Counted from the first letter of the stretch, positions 10,081 through 18,402 are shown. The stretch: 64,000 nucleotides of DNA from Bacteroidota bacterium (GCA_003153435.1 PLYR01000137.1:20356-84355); one strand, 5' to 3'. Notes: generated from the sequence alone by a model not told the origin. Numbers and translations: made by a program.

Positions 10081-10527
10081 TTACCAGTCCCATACCGCAA
10101 GCTCTTTCGTTTTGGAATAGAGTTTGAAAATTTGCTTGATGGAATGTTTCAATCTCAGGAAAGTGGTCTCGTTCTTTACAATGAAATTAAAAGCGTCATT
10201 GCTAATACAGTTCAAGGCTATTTCCACATTTTCATAGGAAGAAAGGATGATTACCTGAATATCGGGCATTGCTTCTTTGATGCGCATTAAAATGCTCAAG
10301 CCGTTTTGGGCATGTTCATCTTTGCTATTCAGGAAGTAGTCCAGAACAACCACATCCGGCTTTTGGAAGAGTTGTAGCAGACAAGCTTCCCCGGTTGCGA
10401 AAGAGGTGACCTGAAAACTTGAGTTTTCTGCAAACTGAGTTTCCAGCAATTTCAGATAGAGGGGGTCGTCGTCTACCAGGAAAACTTTTATTTTGGGTGT
10501 TTCAATTTCATTGAGGCTGTCGACCAT
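10081..10527 (-). CDS. Response regulator receiver protein
   Basis: KIKVFLVDDDPLYLKLLE...VVVLDYFLN...IIILSSYENVEIALNCISNDAFNFIVKNE; receiver fold with DDD and phospho-Asp, no DNA-binding output domain. Confidence 0.92.
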   Translation of the reverse strand: MVDSLNEIETPKIKVFLVDDDPLYLKLLETQFAENSSFQVTSFATGEACLLQLFQKPDVVVLDYFLNSKDEHAQNGLSILMRIKEAMPDIQVIILSSYENVEIALNCISNDAFNFIVKNETTFLRLKHSIKQIFKLYSKTKELAVWDW

Positions 10528-10654
10528 GGTGCGTGGATTTTGTTATACCAAAATTCCTACATTCCGGGGATTGGGCACTTACAAAAAGGTCGACAAAAGT
10601 TATATAATTTACGGTTTTGACAATCCAGTTAAGGATCGGATGGAGGGTCTTAAA

Positions 10655-11509
10655 TCAGCGCTTGGATATTCCTTTTCGTTCTGAAAGCAGGTAACAACTC
10701 CCTTCTGCAAGGATACTTACTTTTAGATCTTCAACGACGATTGGAGTGTTGTCGTCAACGTCATTGATATTGGTGGCACCCATGCTGCTTGCATCTATCA
10801 TAATCACCATGCCTGAACCCAGGCATTCTGCATGATTTCCTTCTGAAATAAGCAAGGCCGTGTTTTCTTCCAGGCCAATACCCAGACAGGAAGGATTGAG
10901 TGTAACCGCATGAGCCAGTCTGGCGAAACGTCCTCTTTTAATGAAGTGGGTGTCGACCAACAGATTGTTGATTAGATTAAGTCCAGATGCTATTTTAATA
11001 TCACCCTTAAACAGCGCGGAGCCGATTACACCACCGGTAATGATGACTTCGGGTATGGCCATTGCCCCGGCACTGGTCCCGGCAACGATGAAATGTTCGT
11101 CGGAATGGTATTTATTTTTGATTGCGTTCAGGACAGGCGTATCAGCCAGCAAGGAAACTAGTTTCTGTTGATCACCTCCTGTGAAGAAGACGGCATGAGC
11201 ACTTTTGATCCGCATGATCGTTTCCGAGTCGCTCCCACCCTTTTTATCGGCTACTCGGATGATTCCAACCTTGGTAAAGCCTTTTTCTTTGAATGCGCTT
11301 ACGTATAATTTCTCCATATCATCCGGTATGGAAGAAGCGGAAGCAATAATCTCAATGATATGATGGGTTCTTGGTATCCTGGAAATGAGTGCTCCCAGTA
11401 TTTCGAAATGAGTGGTTCTATGCTTTTTGTGAATATGCAGGTTTTCACCGGCAACTTCACCTTTGTCTTCATGCCCTCCTATGATGAGCAATTTGCCTTT
11501 TGGAATCAT
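10655..11509 (-). CDS. cphB: Cyanophycinase (S51 family)
   Basis: MIPKGKLLIIGGHEDKGEV...FFTGGDQQKL...VAGTSAGAMAIPEVIITGG...LLVDTHFIKRGRFARLAHAV...LGIGLEENTAL; cyanophycinase motifs including GTSAGA. Confidence 0.92.
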   Translation of the reverse strand: MIPKGKLLIIGGHEDKGEVAGENLHIHKKHRTTHFEILGALISRIPRTHHIIEIIASASSIPDDMEKLYVSAFKEKGFTKVGIIRVADKKGGSDSETIMRIKSAHAVFFTGGDQQKLVSLLADTPVLNAIKNKYHSDEHFIVAGTSAGAMAIPEVIITGGVIGSALFKGDIKIASGLNLINNLLVDTHFIKRGRFARLAHAVTLNPSCLGIGLEENTALLISEGNHAECLGSGMVIMIDASSMGATNINDVDDNTPIVVEDLKVSILAEGSCYLLSERKGISKR

Positions 11510-12796
11510 TTATCTGTGAGCGTTGATGAGTGAAGTAATGCGTTCCAGTCCTTTTTTCATATTCTCCTCTTCCGGACCAAAGGAAAACCGGATATATTGA
11601 TTGAATTGGGCTTCTTTTCCCTCCACTCCAGGGTGGATGTCGAATATCGTTCCCGGAATTGTAATTACTTTCTCACCAAGCATTGCTCTAAAAAAAGTAC
11701 TGGCCTCATTCAAAGGTGGTGGAAGTTTATGGATATCTGCCCAAACATAGAATGTGCTGTTTGCGTCATCCGAACAGCTCATCCCGTTTTCCCGGAGTGA
11801 TTTTATCATCAGGGAATGTTTCTTGCGAAAAGCCGTTCTCAAGGCAGTCATTTCGGGATCCACCCATTCAGGCTTTAACATCTGAAGAGCAGCCAGCTGA
11901 ACAGGCATACTCGGGCCTCCGTCAATTCCGCTGGAAGCCCTTCCCAGGTCTTCCATCATATCTTTAGGGCCCACTACCCAGGCTAATCTCCAGCCAGGGC
12001 AACGGAATGATTTCGTCAATCCATCTACAATCAGAACCTGGTCCTCATCCACATCTTCCACAAATTCAGCCGCTGATACGGGTTTGGCTGGCGATTGACC
12101 GCTTTCGTAAATGTAGTGTGAGTAAACTTCATCTACAATCAAAGCACATCGATTTTCCTTGGCAGTTTCCAGATAAGACTTTAATGCCCGTTCTCTCACC
12201 ACATGTCCTGTTGGATTGCATGGGTTGCTAAATAGGAACGCATCCAAATGATGACTGGTAATTGTTTCTGCAAACTCCGAAGGAGGAATAGCAAAGTTAT
12301 TATCCTTCGTGGCGGGTATTTTAACAGGTATGATTCTGCCGGACTGATAGTTTAGCAGGTCTTCATAAGCAGGGTATTCCGGAGTTTTGTATCCCAGCCG
12401 TATGGATCCCATAGAACAAAATATTCGAGTGAGGGCCAAGCGCCCACCCATAACGATGCTCACATTTTGGGAGGTGTATTGTGAGGACTTGTCCTTTCTG
12501 TAAAGCCGGTTATAATACGCTGCAATGGCTTTCCGGAGCGGTTCCATTCCATTCACAGGGCCGTAACGGAAGTCTTGGGGTTCTGTATGGAAAGTCGTCA
12601 CCCGGGGAGACCCGTTTTTCAGTTCTCCTACTTCCGGCTCACCCTGTCCCAGATTTACCCAGTCACTGTCTCCCGAACGAAAACCCAGTTTGGCTGCCTC
12701 TTCCGTTGCCCAAATCACACCAATGTCTTTCGCCTGTCTGAATATGCTTCCCGGTTTTAGGATTGCTTCCATTTTTTTCAATATAGTTTGGGTCAA
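11510..12796 (-). CDS. PLP-dependent class I/II aminotransferase
   Basis: VNLGQGEPEVGELKNGSP..., FSNPCNPTGHVV, VDEVYSHYIY, DGLTKSFRCPGWRLAW (PLP lysine). Stop is immediately adjacent to the cyanophycinase start (TAA-ATG). Confidence 0.92.
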   Translation of the reverse strand: MTQTILKKMEAILKPGSIFRQAKDIGVIWATEEAAKLGFRSGDSDWVNLGQGEPEVGELKNGSPRVTTFHTEPQDFRYGPVNGMEPLRKAIAAYYNRLYRKDKSSQYTSQNVSIVMGGRLALTRIFCSMGSIRLGYKTPEYPAYEDLLNYQSGRIIPVKIPATKDNNFAIPPSEFAETITSHHLDAFLFSNPCNPTGHVVRERALKSYLETAKENRCALIVDEVYSHYIYESGQSPAKPVSAAEFVEDVDEDQVLIVDGLTKSFRCPGWRLAWVVGPKDMMEDLGRASSGIDGGPSMPVQLAALQMLKPEWVDPEMTALRTAFRKKHSLMIKSLRENGMSCSDDANSTFYVWADIHKLPPPLNEASTFFRAMLGEKVITIPGTIFDIHPGVEGKEAQFNQYIRFSFGPEEENMKKGLERITSLINAHR

Positions 12797-13581
12797 AAAA
12801 GTTTGCCCATCAACGCATTCAGAATTTCAAATCCTATCAGAAAAATAATGATGGTATCCATTTTCTTGCTTTCCCTGTGTTGGACCAGTTGAGCAAATAC
12901 CGTCAAACTGTTATCAATAACTTTAAAGGTATATTCCACTTCCCTGAATCGTTTTTTTAGCTTGAACGTCCTGGATAAGCCTGCATTGATCCTGGAAAGG
13001 TACTCATTCTCCCATACCGTGTCCGGAGCATCAAAAAGATAAAGGTTATCAATGATTCTGTTTTGTGCGCTTAAGGCTTTTCCAATAAATTTCATGAGGG
13101 GTCCTTTGCCGGTTCTTAACTTCCCGCGTAATTCGAGTTCCTTCGTGATGGTTGCCGTTTCCTGTAGAATATCCTGTGAAAGAGTTGTAAAATGGTCGAG
13201 TGTCACCGATTGGCTCAAATTATGGAGAATGATCATGATCACCTCTGGATTGATTTCAGGGATCCTGATTAAATTATACTCGAAACTTAGTTCCTGGGAG
13301 GGATTCACCCGAATCACAAAATCCTCCTTGTATCCCGAATCCTGTAAATAGGGAAATTCAACGTAAGGTCTTACCTGAACAAGAAACTCGGAAATGGTTT
13401 GTTCATCACAATTGGAGAACGCAACTTCCCCGTGACTTTGAAAGTAGATAAAAGAAGCCTCTCCTTTTTTCAGAAGGACTTCCGTAGCCGAGCTAAATTG
13501 AATGGAACCGCCATATAAGGACTTGAATCTTTTAAGATGGATTCCTTCACCAAGTAAATAGGCCACCGCTCTAATTTCCAT
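12793..13581 (-). CDS. RMD1/DUF155 family protein
   Basis: LYLFDAPDTVWENEYLSRINAGLSRTFKLKKRFREVEYTFKVIDNSLTVFAQLVQHRESKKMDTIIIFLIGFEILNALMGKLF; matches the RMD1 C-terminal pattern. 4-bp overlap with the aminotransferase. Confidence 0.75.
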   Translation of the reverse strand: MEIRAVAYLLGEGIHLKRFKSLYGGSIQFSSATEVLLKKGEASFIYFQSHGEVAFSNCDEQTISEFLVQVRPYVEFPYLQDSGYKEDFVIRVNPSQELSFEYNLIRIPEINPEVIMIILHNLSQSVTLDHFTTLSQDILQETATITKELELRGKLRTGKGPLMKFIGKALSAQNRIIDNLYLFDAPDTVWENEYLSRINAGLSRTFKLKKRFREVEYTFKVIDNSLTVFAQLVQHRESKKMDTIIIFLIGFEILNALMGKLF

Positions 13582-13622
13582 CTGAAAAGGTTCTAGGGTT
13601 GATGAATATGGAATGATGCTAA

Positions 13623-14771
13623 TTACCCGAGTACTGGGTAAGCCTGTGCTATCTTAACTCCCATTTTATAATGGATTGTTTTCTGGGCTGAGAAACAGAC
13701 ATTACTGGCTGCCTCAAATACCAGGATAATATCCGATCCTCCGAACTGAAAATAGGATAGCTCTTCTCCTTTGCGTACGGTTACCCCTACTTCAGCGGTT
13801 ATAATCACAGAGGATACCTGGGCCATACCAATCGGCAGCACGGCTACCAGACCAATGGCTGTTTCCAAAACAATCAATCCCCTGGTTTGGGCAAATTGAT
13901 ATCCGGGTGTATCCAGAGAATCGAAATTTCTTTTCAAGCTCAAGCTGTGCTTTCCTGCATCTTCAGGCCGTGCCGTTGCTTCTACCTCCAGATATACCTG
14001 ACCCTGAATGACTCTTGCCTCCAGAACCTTGCCTCCAAGCGGGGCATGCTGACGATGATAGTCTGTCGGGCCCAGGAATGAGTGCATGAACATCCCTCCT
14101 TCAAAACGGTCTTTATACGGACTTCCTTCCAACAATTCGGTGACCTTCCAGTTGAGGTTTTTAACGGTTACCTGTGAGTCTTTTCGGATTTCCCATTGTC
14201 CTCCGAAGGTGGAATCTGCTGGAGAAACAATGATCGATTGATCAGAAACCGCAGCAATGGGCCTGTATCCTGGTTTGAAATGTCTTGCAAATATCTGATT
14301 GAAGGTTCTCCAGCCTCCGTGAGGCCTTGAATATTCATTCATGTTGTAATAAGGAGAAGCATAGAACGATTTTTCCGACTCGGGAGTCAAAGATTCAGGG
14401 GTATCCAGAAACATTCCCAGAGCTTTTGCATAGTCCACCAGCCAATGAGAGAAAGGAGTCAAAGCAGGAGCTTTGCTGAAAGGAACCGTTTTGTTTTGCA
14501 GAGAAAGGAGTGAATCCTGGTCTGCAATGAAATACAAGGCACATAAATGGTCATTTACATTTTGGCCGGAAGAAGTCTCCGTAGGCACCCAATACAAAAA
14601 GGCGTTTATCCAATCCAGGAACTGAGTGAATGTTTTTACTTTCGTTAACAGAGGAACATTTTTACCTGCAGCTTTTAGGATGGCTTTTTCAAAGCGCTGT
14701 TGCAACCGGTTCAGCTTGATCAATTCATTCAAGCGTTCTACAACCGGATGAAATTTCTTTAGTGTTCTCAT
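13623..14771 (-). CDS. Phosphatidylserine decarboxylase-like protein
   Basis: FNQIFARHFKPGYRPIA, IVSPADSTFGGQWEI, MFMHSFLGPTDYHRQHAPLGGKV, VGVTVRKGEELSYFQFGGSDIILVFE; Psd-family motifs with a GGSD site where LGST-type cleavage motifs normally lie. Confidence 0.85.
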   Translation of the reverse strand: MRTLKKFHPVVERLNELIKLNRLQQRFEKAILKAAGKNVPLLTKVKTFTQFLDWINAFLYWVPTETSSGQNVNDHLCALYFIADQDSLLSLQNKTVPFSKAPALTPFSHWLVDYAKALGMFLDTPESLTPESEKSFYASPYYNMNEYSRPHGGWRTFNQIFARHFKPGYRPIAAVSDQSIIVSPADSTFGGQWEIRKDSQVTVKNLNWKVTELLEGSPYKDRFEGGMFMHSFLGPTDYHRQHAPLGGKVLEARVIQGQVYLEVEATARPEDAGKHSLSLKRNFDSLDTPGYQFAQTRGLIVLETAIGLVAVLPIGMAQVSSVIITAEVGVTVRKGEELSYFQFGGSDIILVFEAASNVCFSAQKTIHYKMGVKIAQAYPVLG

Positions 14772-14797
14772 GTTTTGATTGGGTTATCTACTGGCTT

Positions 14798-16828
14798 TTA
14801 ATTAATCTGAATAATCTTTAGTTCAACTCTCCGGTTGAGCTGACGGCCCGGAGCATTGTCACTGCCATTGGCTTTGGTATTGGCAGCTACCGGTTGTGTT
14901 TTTCCATATCCCTTTGCCACCATTTGTTCTGATGGTATGCCGTGTGCTACCAAGTAAGAAACTACAGCTTGTGCACGCTGTTCGGAAAGAACCTGATTGT
15001 AAGCATCTGTTCCTTTACTGTCGGTATGACCGGAAATCTCCACCTTCATCTTCGGGTTGCTTTTCAATAGCATCACGAGGTTTTTTAATTCTACATTGGA
15101 AAGGGGACGTAAGGTGGCCTTGTCAAAATCAAAGAAGATATTGTTCAGCGTGATCTTTGAACCAACCACAATGGGGTCGAGAGCTACAGCTCGGTTTATT
15201 TCATAGTAATCCGAGTGCTGTGCGATCTCCAGGTTTTCGGAGGAAAAGAGGTGATCTGCTGCCTGATAAGTGATGTTGTAGTTTTTACCAGGGGTAAGTA
15301 TAAAAAGGAATTGCCCGGTCTTGCTGTTTGTATGGTAAATCCCTACCACCTCTCCGGTGGCGTTATCCGTTACGGTGATCACAACTTTTTTAGCAGGCTT
15401 GCCCGATTCGTCAAACACGTCCCCCTTCAAAAGGGTCAGTGGAGCTTGTTTCCGGTCGAGGAAGGTAACCATGTAATTATCTTTTTCTCCCAGTCCTCCT
15501 TCCCGGAAGGAAGAAAAATAACCGATACGATTATCGGGACTGACCACAAAATAAATATCGTCGTCCGTGGTATTTACCGGGTAACCCACATTCACCGGTT
15601 CAGACCATTGACCGTCATCGGAAAGAAGGCTTGTAAAGATGTCGAACCCGCCCATGGTATTGTGTCCGTTGGAGCTGAAAGATAATGTTCTACCGTCGGG
15701 GTGAATAAAAGGAGCATCTTCATCGAATGGAGTGTTGATTGCTGCACCCATATTCTCTGCTTTTCCCCAATCCCCTTCCGGAGTCATTTTGCAGGTATAA
15801 AGATCCCTTCCTCCAAACCCTCCGGGGCGATTGCTGGTGAAATAGAGTGTACGCCCATCAGCAGAAATGAATGCACTGGGCTCCCAATATTTGGTATTGA
15901 CATTTTCGTTCAGTTTCACAGGAGTGCTCCAAATGTCCCCATCCAGGGTAGTGCTGTAGATATTCCCATCTCCGTTATCATCTTTGTATATCAAGATCGT
16001 CTGACCATCCGGTGAAAGACCAACAGTTGCCTCATTGCCGTTAGTATTAATGGGAGAGCCAATGTTCATAGCTTTTGACCAACCCGTTTTGGTTTTGGTG
16101 GAAATATAAATATCCTCCAGGTAATTGCCTTCATCATCTTTCTGACCACCGGTTGTTTCGGGTCTGCGGGAGGTAAAGAGTAAAGTCTGCTGATCGGCGG
16201 AGACTACCGGAGCATAATCCGGAAAGGTGGAGTTGACTGAATTACCCAGGTTTTCAATTTTCAAATGCACGGGAGTGGCTACGAGTTGTTTGCCGGTATT
16301 GCACATCTCAATTTTTCTGCCCGCTTCCGCTAACAGGACCTTGTTCGGATTAGCCTGAGCACTCGTTACTGAAATAAATTTTTGATAGGCACTAATGGCC
16401 GCGTCAAACTTATAATTTAAATGATAGGCATCGCCCAGAAATTTCCAGGTTATGAGTGGGGCATTCTTTTCTTTATAGGAGCTTCCATCGTAGTTTTTTG
16501 AATTTGCTTCCACAGCCGATGAGGCCTTTTTGAAATAAGGAATGGCCTCCGCCCGGTGTCTGCGGGAGCTTAAGAAGCAAACACCCAGCTTGAAAGCAAC
16601 GTTATTGTTCGATGTATCTTGTTTATATAGGCTCAGTAAGAGAGGTCGTACTTCCGCAAAGCCTTCCTTGGTATAGGTTAAAGCTTCTCCCTTTCCATCC
16701 AGGTAAATGGCATCGAACATCTTTTCAGCCTTGTTGAAGTCTTTTTCATAGCTATCCTTGGAATTTTGAGCGCTTACGTTGAAGAAGCGAAGGAGAAGCA
16801 GGGGTAATAATAGGTAAGATGTTTTCAT
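14798..16828 (-). CDS. TPR/PD40/OmpA-C protein (PorE-like architecture)
   Basis: Signal peptide; PD40 repeats (DGQTILIYKDDNG, DGRTLYFTSNRPGGFGGRDLY, DGRTLSFSSNGHNTMGGFDIF); C-terminal OmpA NIFFDFDKATLRPLSNVELKNL...ISGHTDSKGTDAYNQVLSEQRAQAVVSYL. Confidence 0.93.
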   Translation of the reverse strand: MKTSYLLLPLLLLRFFNVSAQNSKDSYEKDFNKAEKMFDAIYLDGKGEALTYTKEGFAEVRPLLLSLYKQDTSNNNVAFKLGVCFLSSRRHRAEAIPYFKKASSAVEANSKNYDGSSYKEKNAPLITWKFLGDAYHLNYKFDAAISAYQKFISVTSAQANPNKVLLAEAGRKIEMCNTGKQLVATPVHLKIENLGNSVNSTFPDYAPVVSADQQTLLFTSRRPETTGGQKDDEGNYLEDIYISTKTKTGWSKAMNIGSPINTNGNEATVGLSPDGQTILIYKDDNGDGNIYSTTLDGDIWSTPVKLNENVNTKYWEPSAFISADGRTLYFTSNRPGGFGGRDLYTCKMTPEGDWGKAENMGAAINTPFDEDAPFIHPDGRTLSFSSNGHNTMGGFDIFTSLLSDDGQWSEPVNVGYPVNTTDDDIYFVVSPDNRIGYFSSFREGGLGEKDNYMVTFLDRKQAPLTLLKGDVFDESGKPAKKVVITVTDNATGEVVGIYHTNSKTGQFLFILTPGKNYNITYQAADHLFSSENLEIAQHSDYYEINRAVALDPIVVGSKITLNNIFFDFDKATLRPLSNVELKNLVMLLKSNPKMKVEISGHTDSKGTDAYNQVLSEQRAQAVVSYLVAHGIPSEQMVAKGYGKTQPVAANTKANGSDNAPGRQLNRRVELKIIQIN

Positions 16829-17032
16829 GGGAGAGGATCAGTGATTTTATGTTGCAAATGTGTGATGTATTTATAACGGAGGGCTTATACATGTGCGCGA
16901 ATATGTTACATCGTTCACATATCGGGTGAATATGTGAATGATGTAATTAATTGAGAAGAAGTGTAACACTTTCCATTGGAGATCATGCCATTTTTGTTCC
17001 TGAATAGTGAAAACACATTAAGAACAATCCTC

Positions 17033-17629
17033 ATGAAAGAAAACGAAGAAGCCCAGAACACGGTAACCTCCGAAAAGAATAAGAACACTCATATCTCCGG
17101 GATCTTTACCACCCGGGAAAGTGCCGAAAAGGCTTATCATACGGTGCAATCCAAAGGATATGATAAGGACCGAATCCATATCATGATGTCCCCTGAAGCA
17201 CATCAGAAGCATTTCAGTAACGACAAACACTCCCCAAACTTTGATACCCATAACTTAAAAACATCTCCCAATCATCTCAGCAATGAGAAAGAGGGAGCAG
17301 AAACAGGAGCGGCTGTTGGAATTGGTATTGGAGCTATGACAGGAGCGCTGCTAGCCATGGGTACAAGTATTCTGATCCCCGGTTTAGGCATTCTCATCGC
17401 AGGTTCTTTCCTGGCGGGCATCATCGGTGCCGGAGCCGGAGGAGTGACCGGTGGACTGATCGGAGCATTAGTAGGAACAGGTATGCCTGAAGAACATGCT
17501 AAGAAATATGAGAAAGGAATTAAAGACGGACATATTGTGCTTGTTGCTCAACCCCTCAATGAACAAGATGCTGTTCATATTGAAAGTGAATGGAAAAGAC
17601 ATCAGGGAACGGATATTCACAGGGGTTAA
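17033..17629 (+). CDS. General-stress-protein-like protein with glycine-zipper segment
   Basis: HISGIFTTRESAEKAYHTVQSKGYDKDRIHIMMSPEAHQKHF, then GAETGAAVGIGIGAMTGALLAMGT...GAGAGGVTGGLIGALVGTGMPEEHAKKYEKGIKDGHIVLV. Start adjusted to Met at 17033. Confidence 0.75.
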   Translation: MKENEEAQNTVTSEKNKNTHISGIFTTRESAEKAYHTVQSKGYDKDRIHIMMSPEAHQKHFSNDKHSPNFDTHNLKTSPNHLSNEKEGAETGAAVGIGIGAMTGALLAMGTSILIPGLGILIAGSFLAGIIGAGAGGVTGGLIGALVGTGMPEEHAKKYEKGIKDGHIVLVAQPLNEQDAVHIESEWKRHQGTDIHRG

Positions 17630-17633
17630 CAGA

Positions 17634-18305
17634 TAGCTTCCATTTGCTATGCGTAAGCTGCTGTACCACCTTCTTAAGCTTCCATACCATTTTCGTAAGC
17701 TTACGTATGAACTATGGAAGCTACTAAACTACTTTCGTAAGATGCCAAACTGTTTTCTTAAGCTTACGTAGGACAGATGGAAGCTTCCAAACCATTTTCG
17801 TAAGCTGACGTCTGACCTATGGAAGCATCCAAACTACTTTCATAAGCTGCCATACCGTTTTCTTAAGCTAATGAAGTAACTCCTTAAGCTTCCAAACTAC
17901 TTTCAGTAGCTTACAAACCACTTTTGGAAGCTGCTGTACCGTTTTCTACAGCTTAAGCCTGAACAATGGAAGCTTACGAAAGTGGTACAGTAGCTTAAAG
18001 GTTTACTTTCTCAGCTTCCGTAAACACTTTCACAGTTACCGAAAGCACTTTCTCCGCTTTAGCAGGGGGTGCATGAGCTTATAAAAAGGGTACAACAGCA
18101 AATGAAGTTACTTTCTTAAGTAACGGAAACACTCTTTGAGTTTATGCACCTCCTTCATTAACTTAGAAAAGCACTTTTTCAGCTTCCGTTTTCACTTCAT
18201 TAACTGAAAGAAGAACTTTCTCAGCTTCCATTTTCACTTCATTAACTGAAAGAAGCACTTTCTCGGTTTCCATTTTCACTTCATTAACTGAAAGAAGCAC
18301 TTTTT
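17634..18305. repeat. Degenerate 21-bp-period tandem/inverted repeat array, 32 units without indels
   Basis: Segmentation by eye gives 32 consecutive 21-mers. Examples: AAGCTTCCATACCATTTTCGT (17676), AAGCTTACGTATGAACTATGG (17697), AAGCTTCCAAACCATTTTCGT (17781), AAGCTGCCATACCGTTTTCTT (17844), CAGCTTCCATTTTCACTTCAT (18222), TAACTGAAAGAAGCACTTTCT (18243). Confidence 0.93.
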
Positions 18306-18402
18306 CTTCTGAAGCAAAACCTACCGTACAAAGTAGGTATCCTGAATTGGCGAAAGAGAAGCACAGATAACCAAGCGCTTAGCGGTTTGTTTTCCGACGC
18401 TG

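Noticed and set aside
17655-17770. Heptapeptide-repeat protein gene on the + strand (MRKLLYHLLKLPYHFRKLTYELW...)
   Set aside because: Only about 40 codons before a TAG, with further stops in nearly every following group of units, so a functional CDS is not supported. Retained only as an alternative origin for the array.
17634-18305. CRISPR array
   Set aside because: Units are contiguous 21-mers without unique spacers, the repeats are highly degenerate, and no cas genes are nearby.
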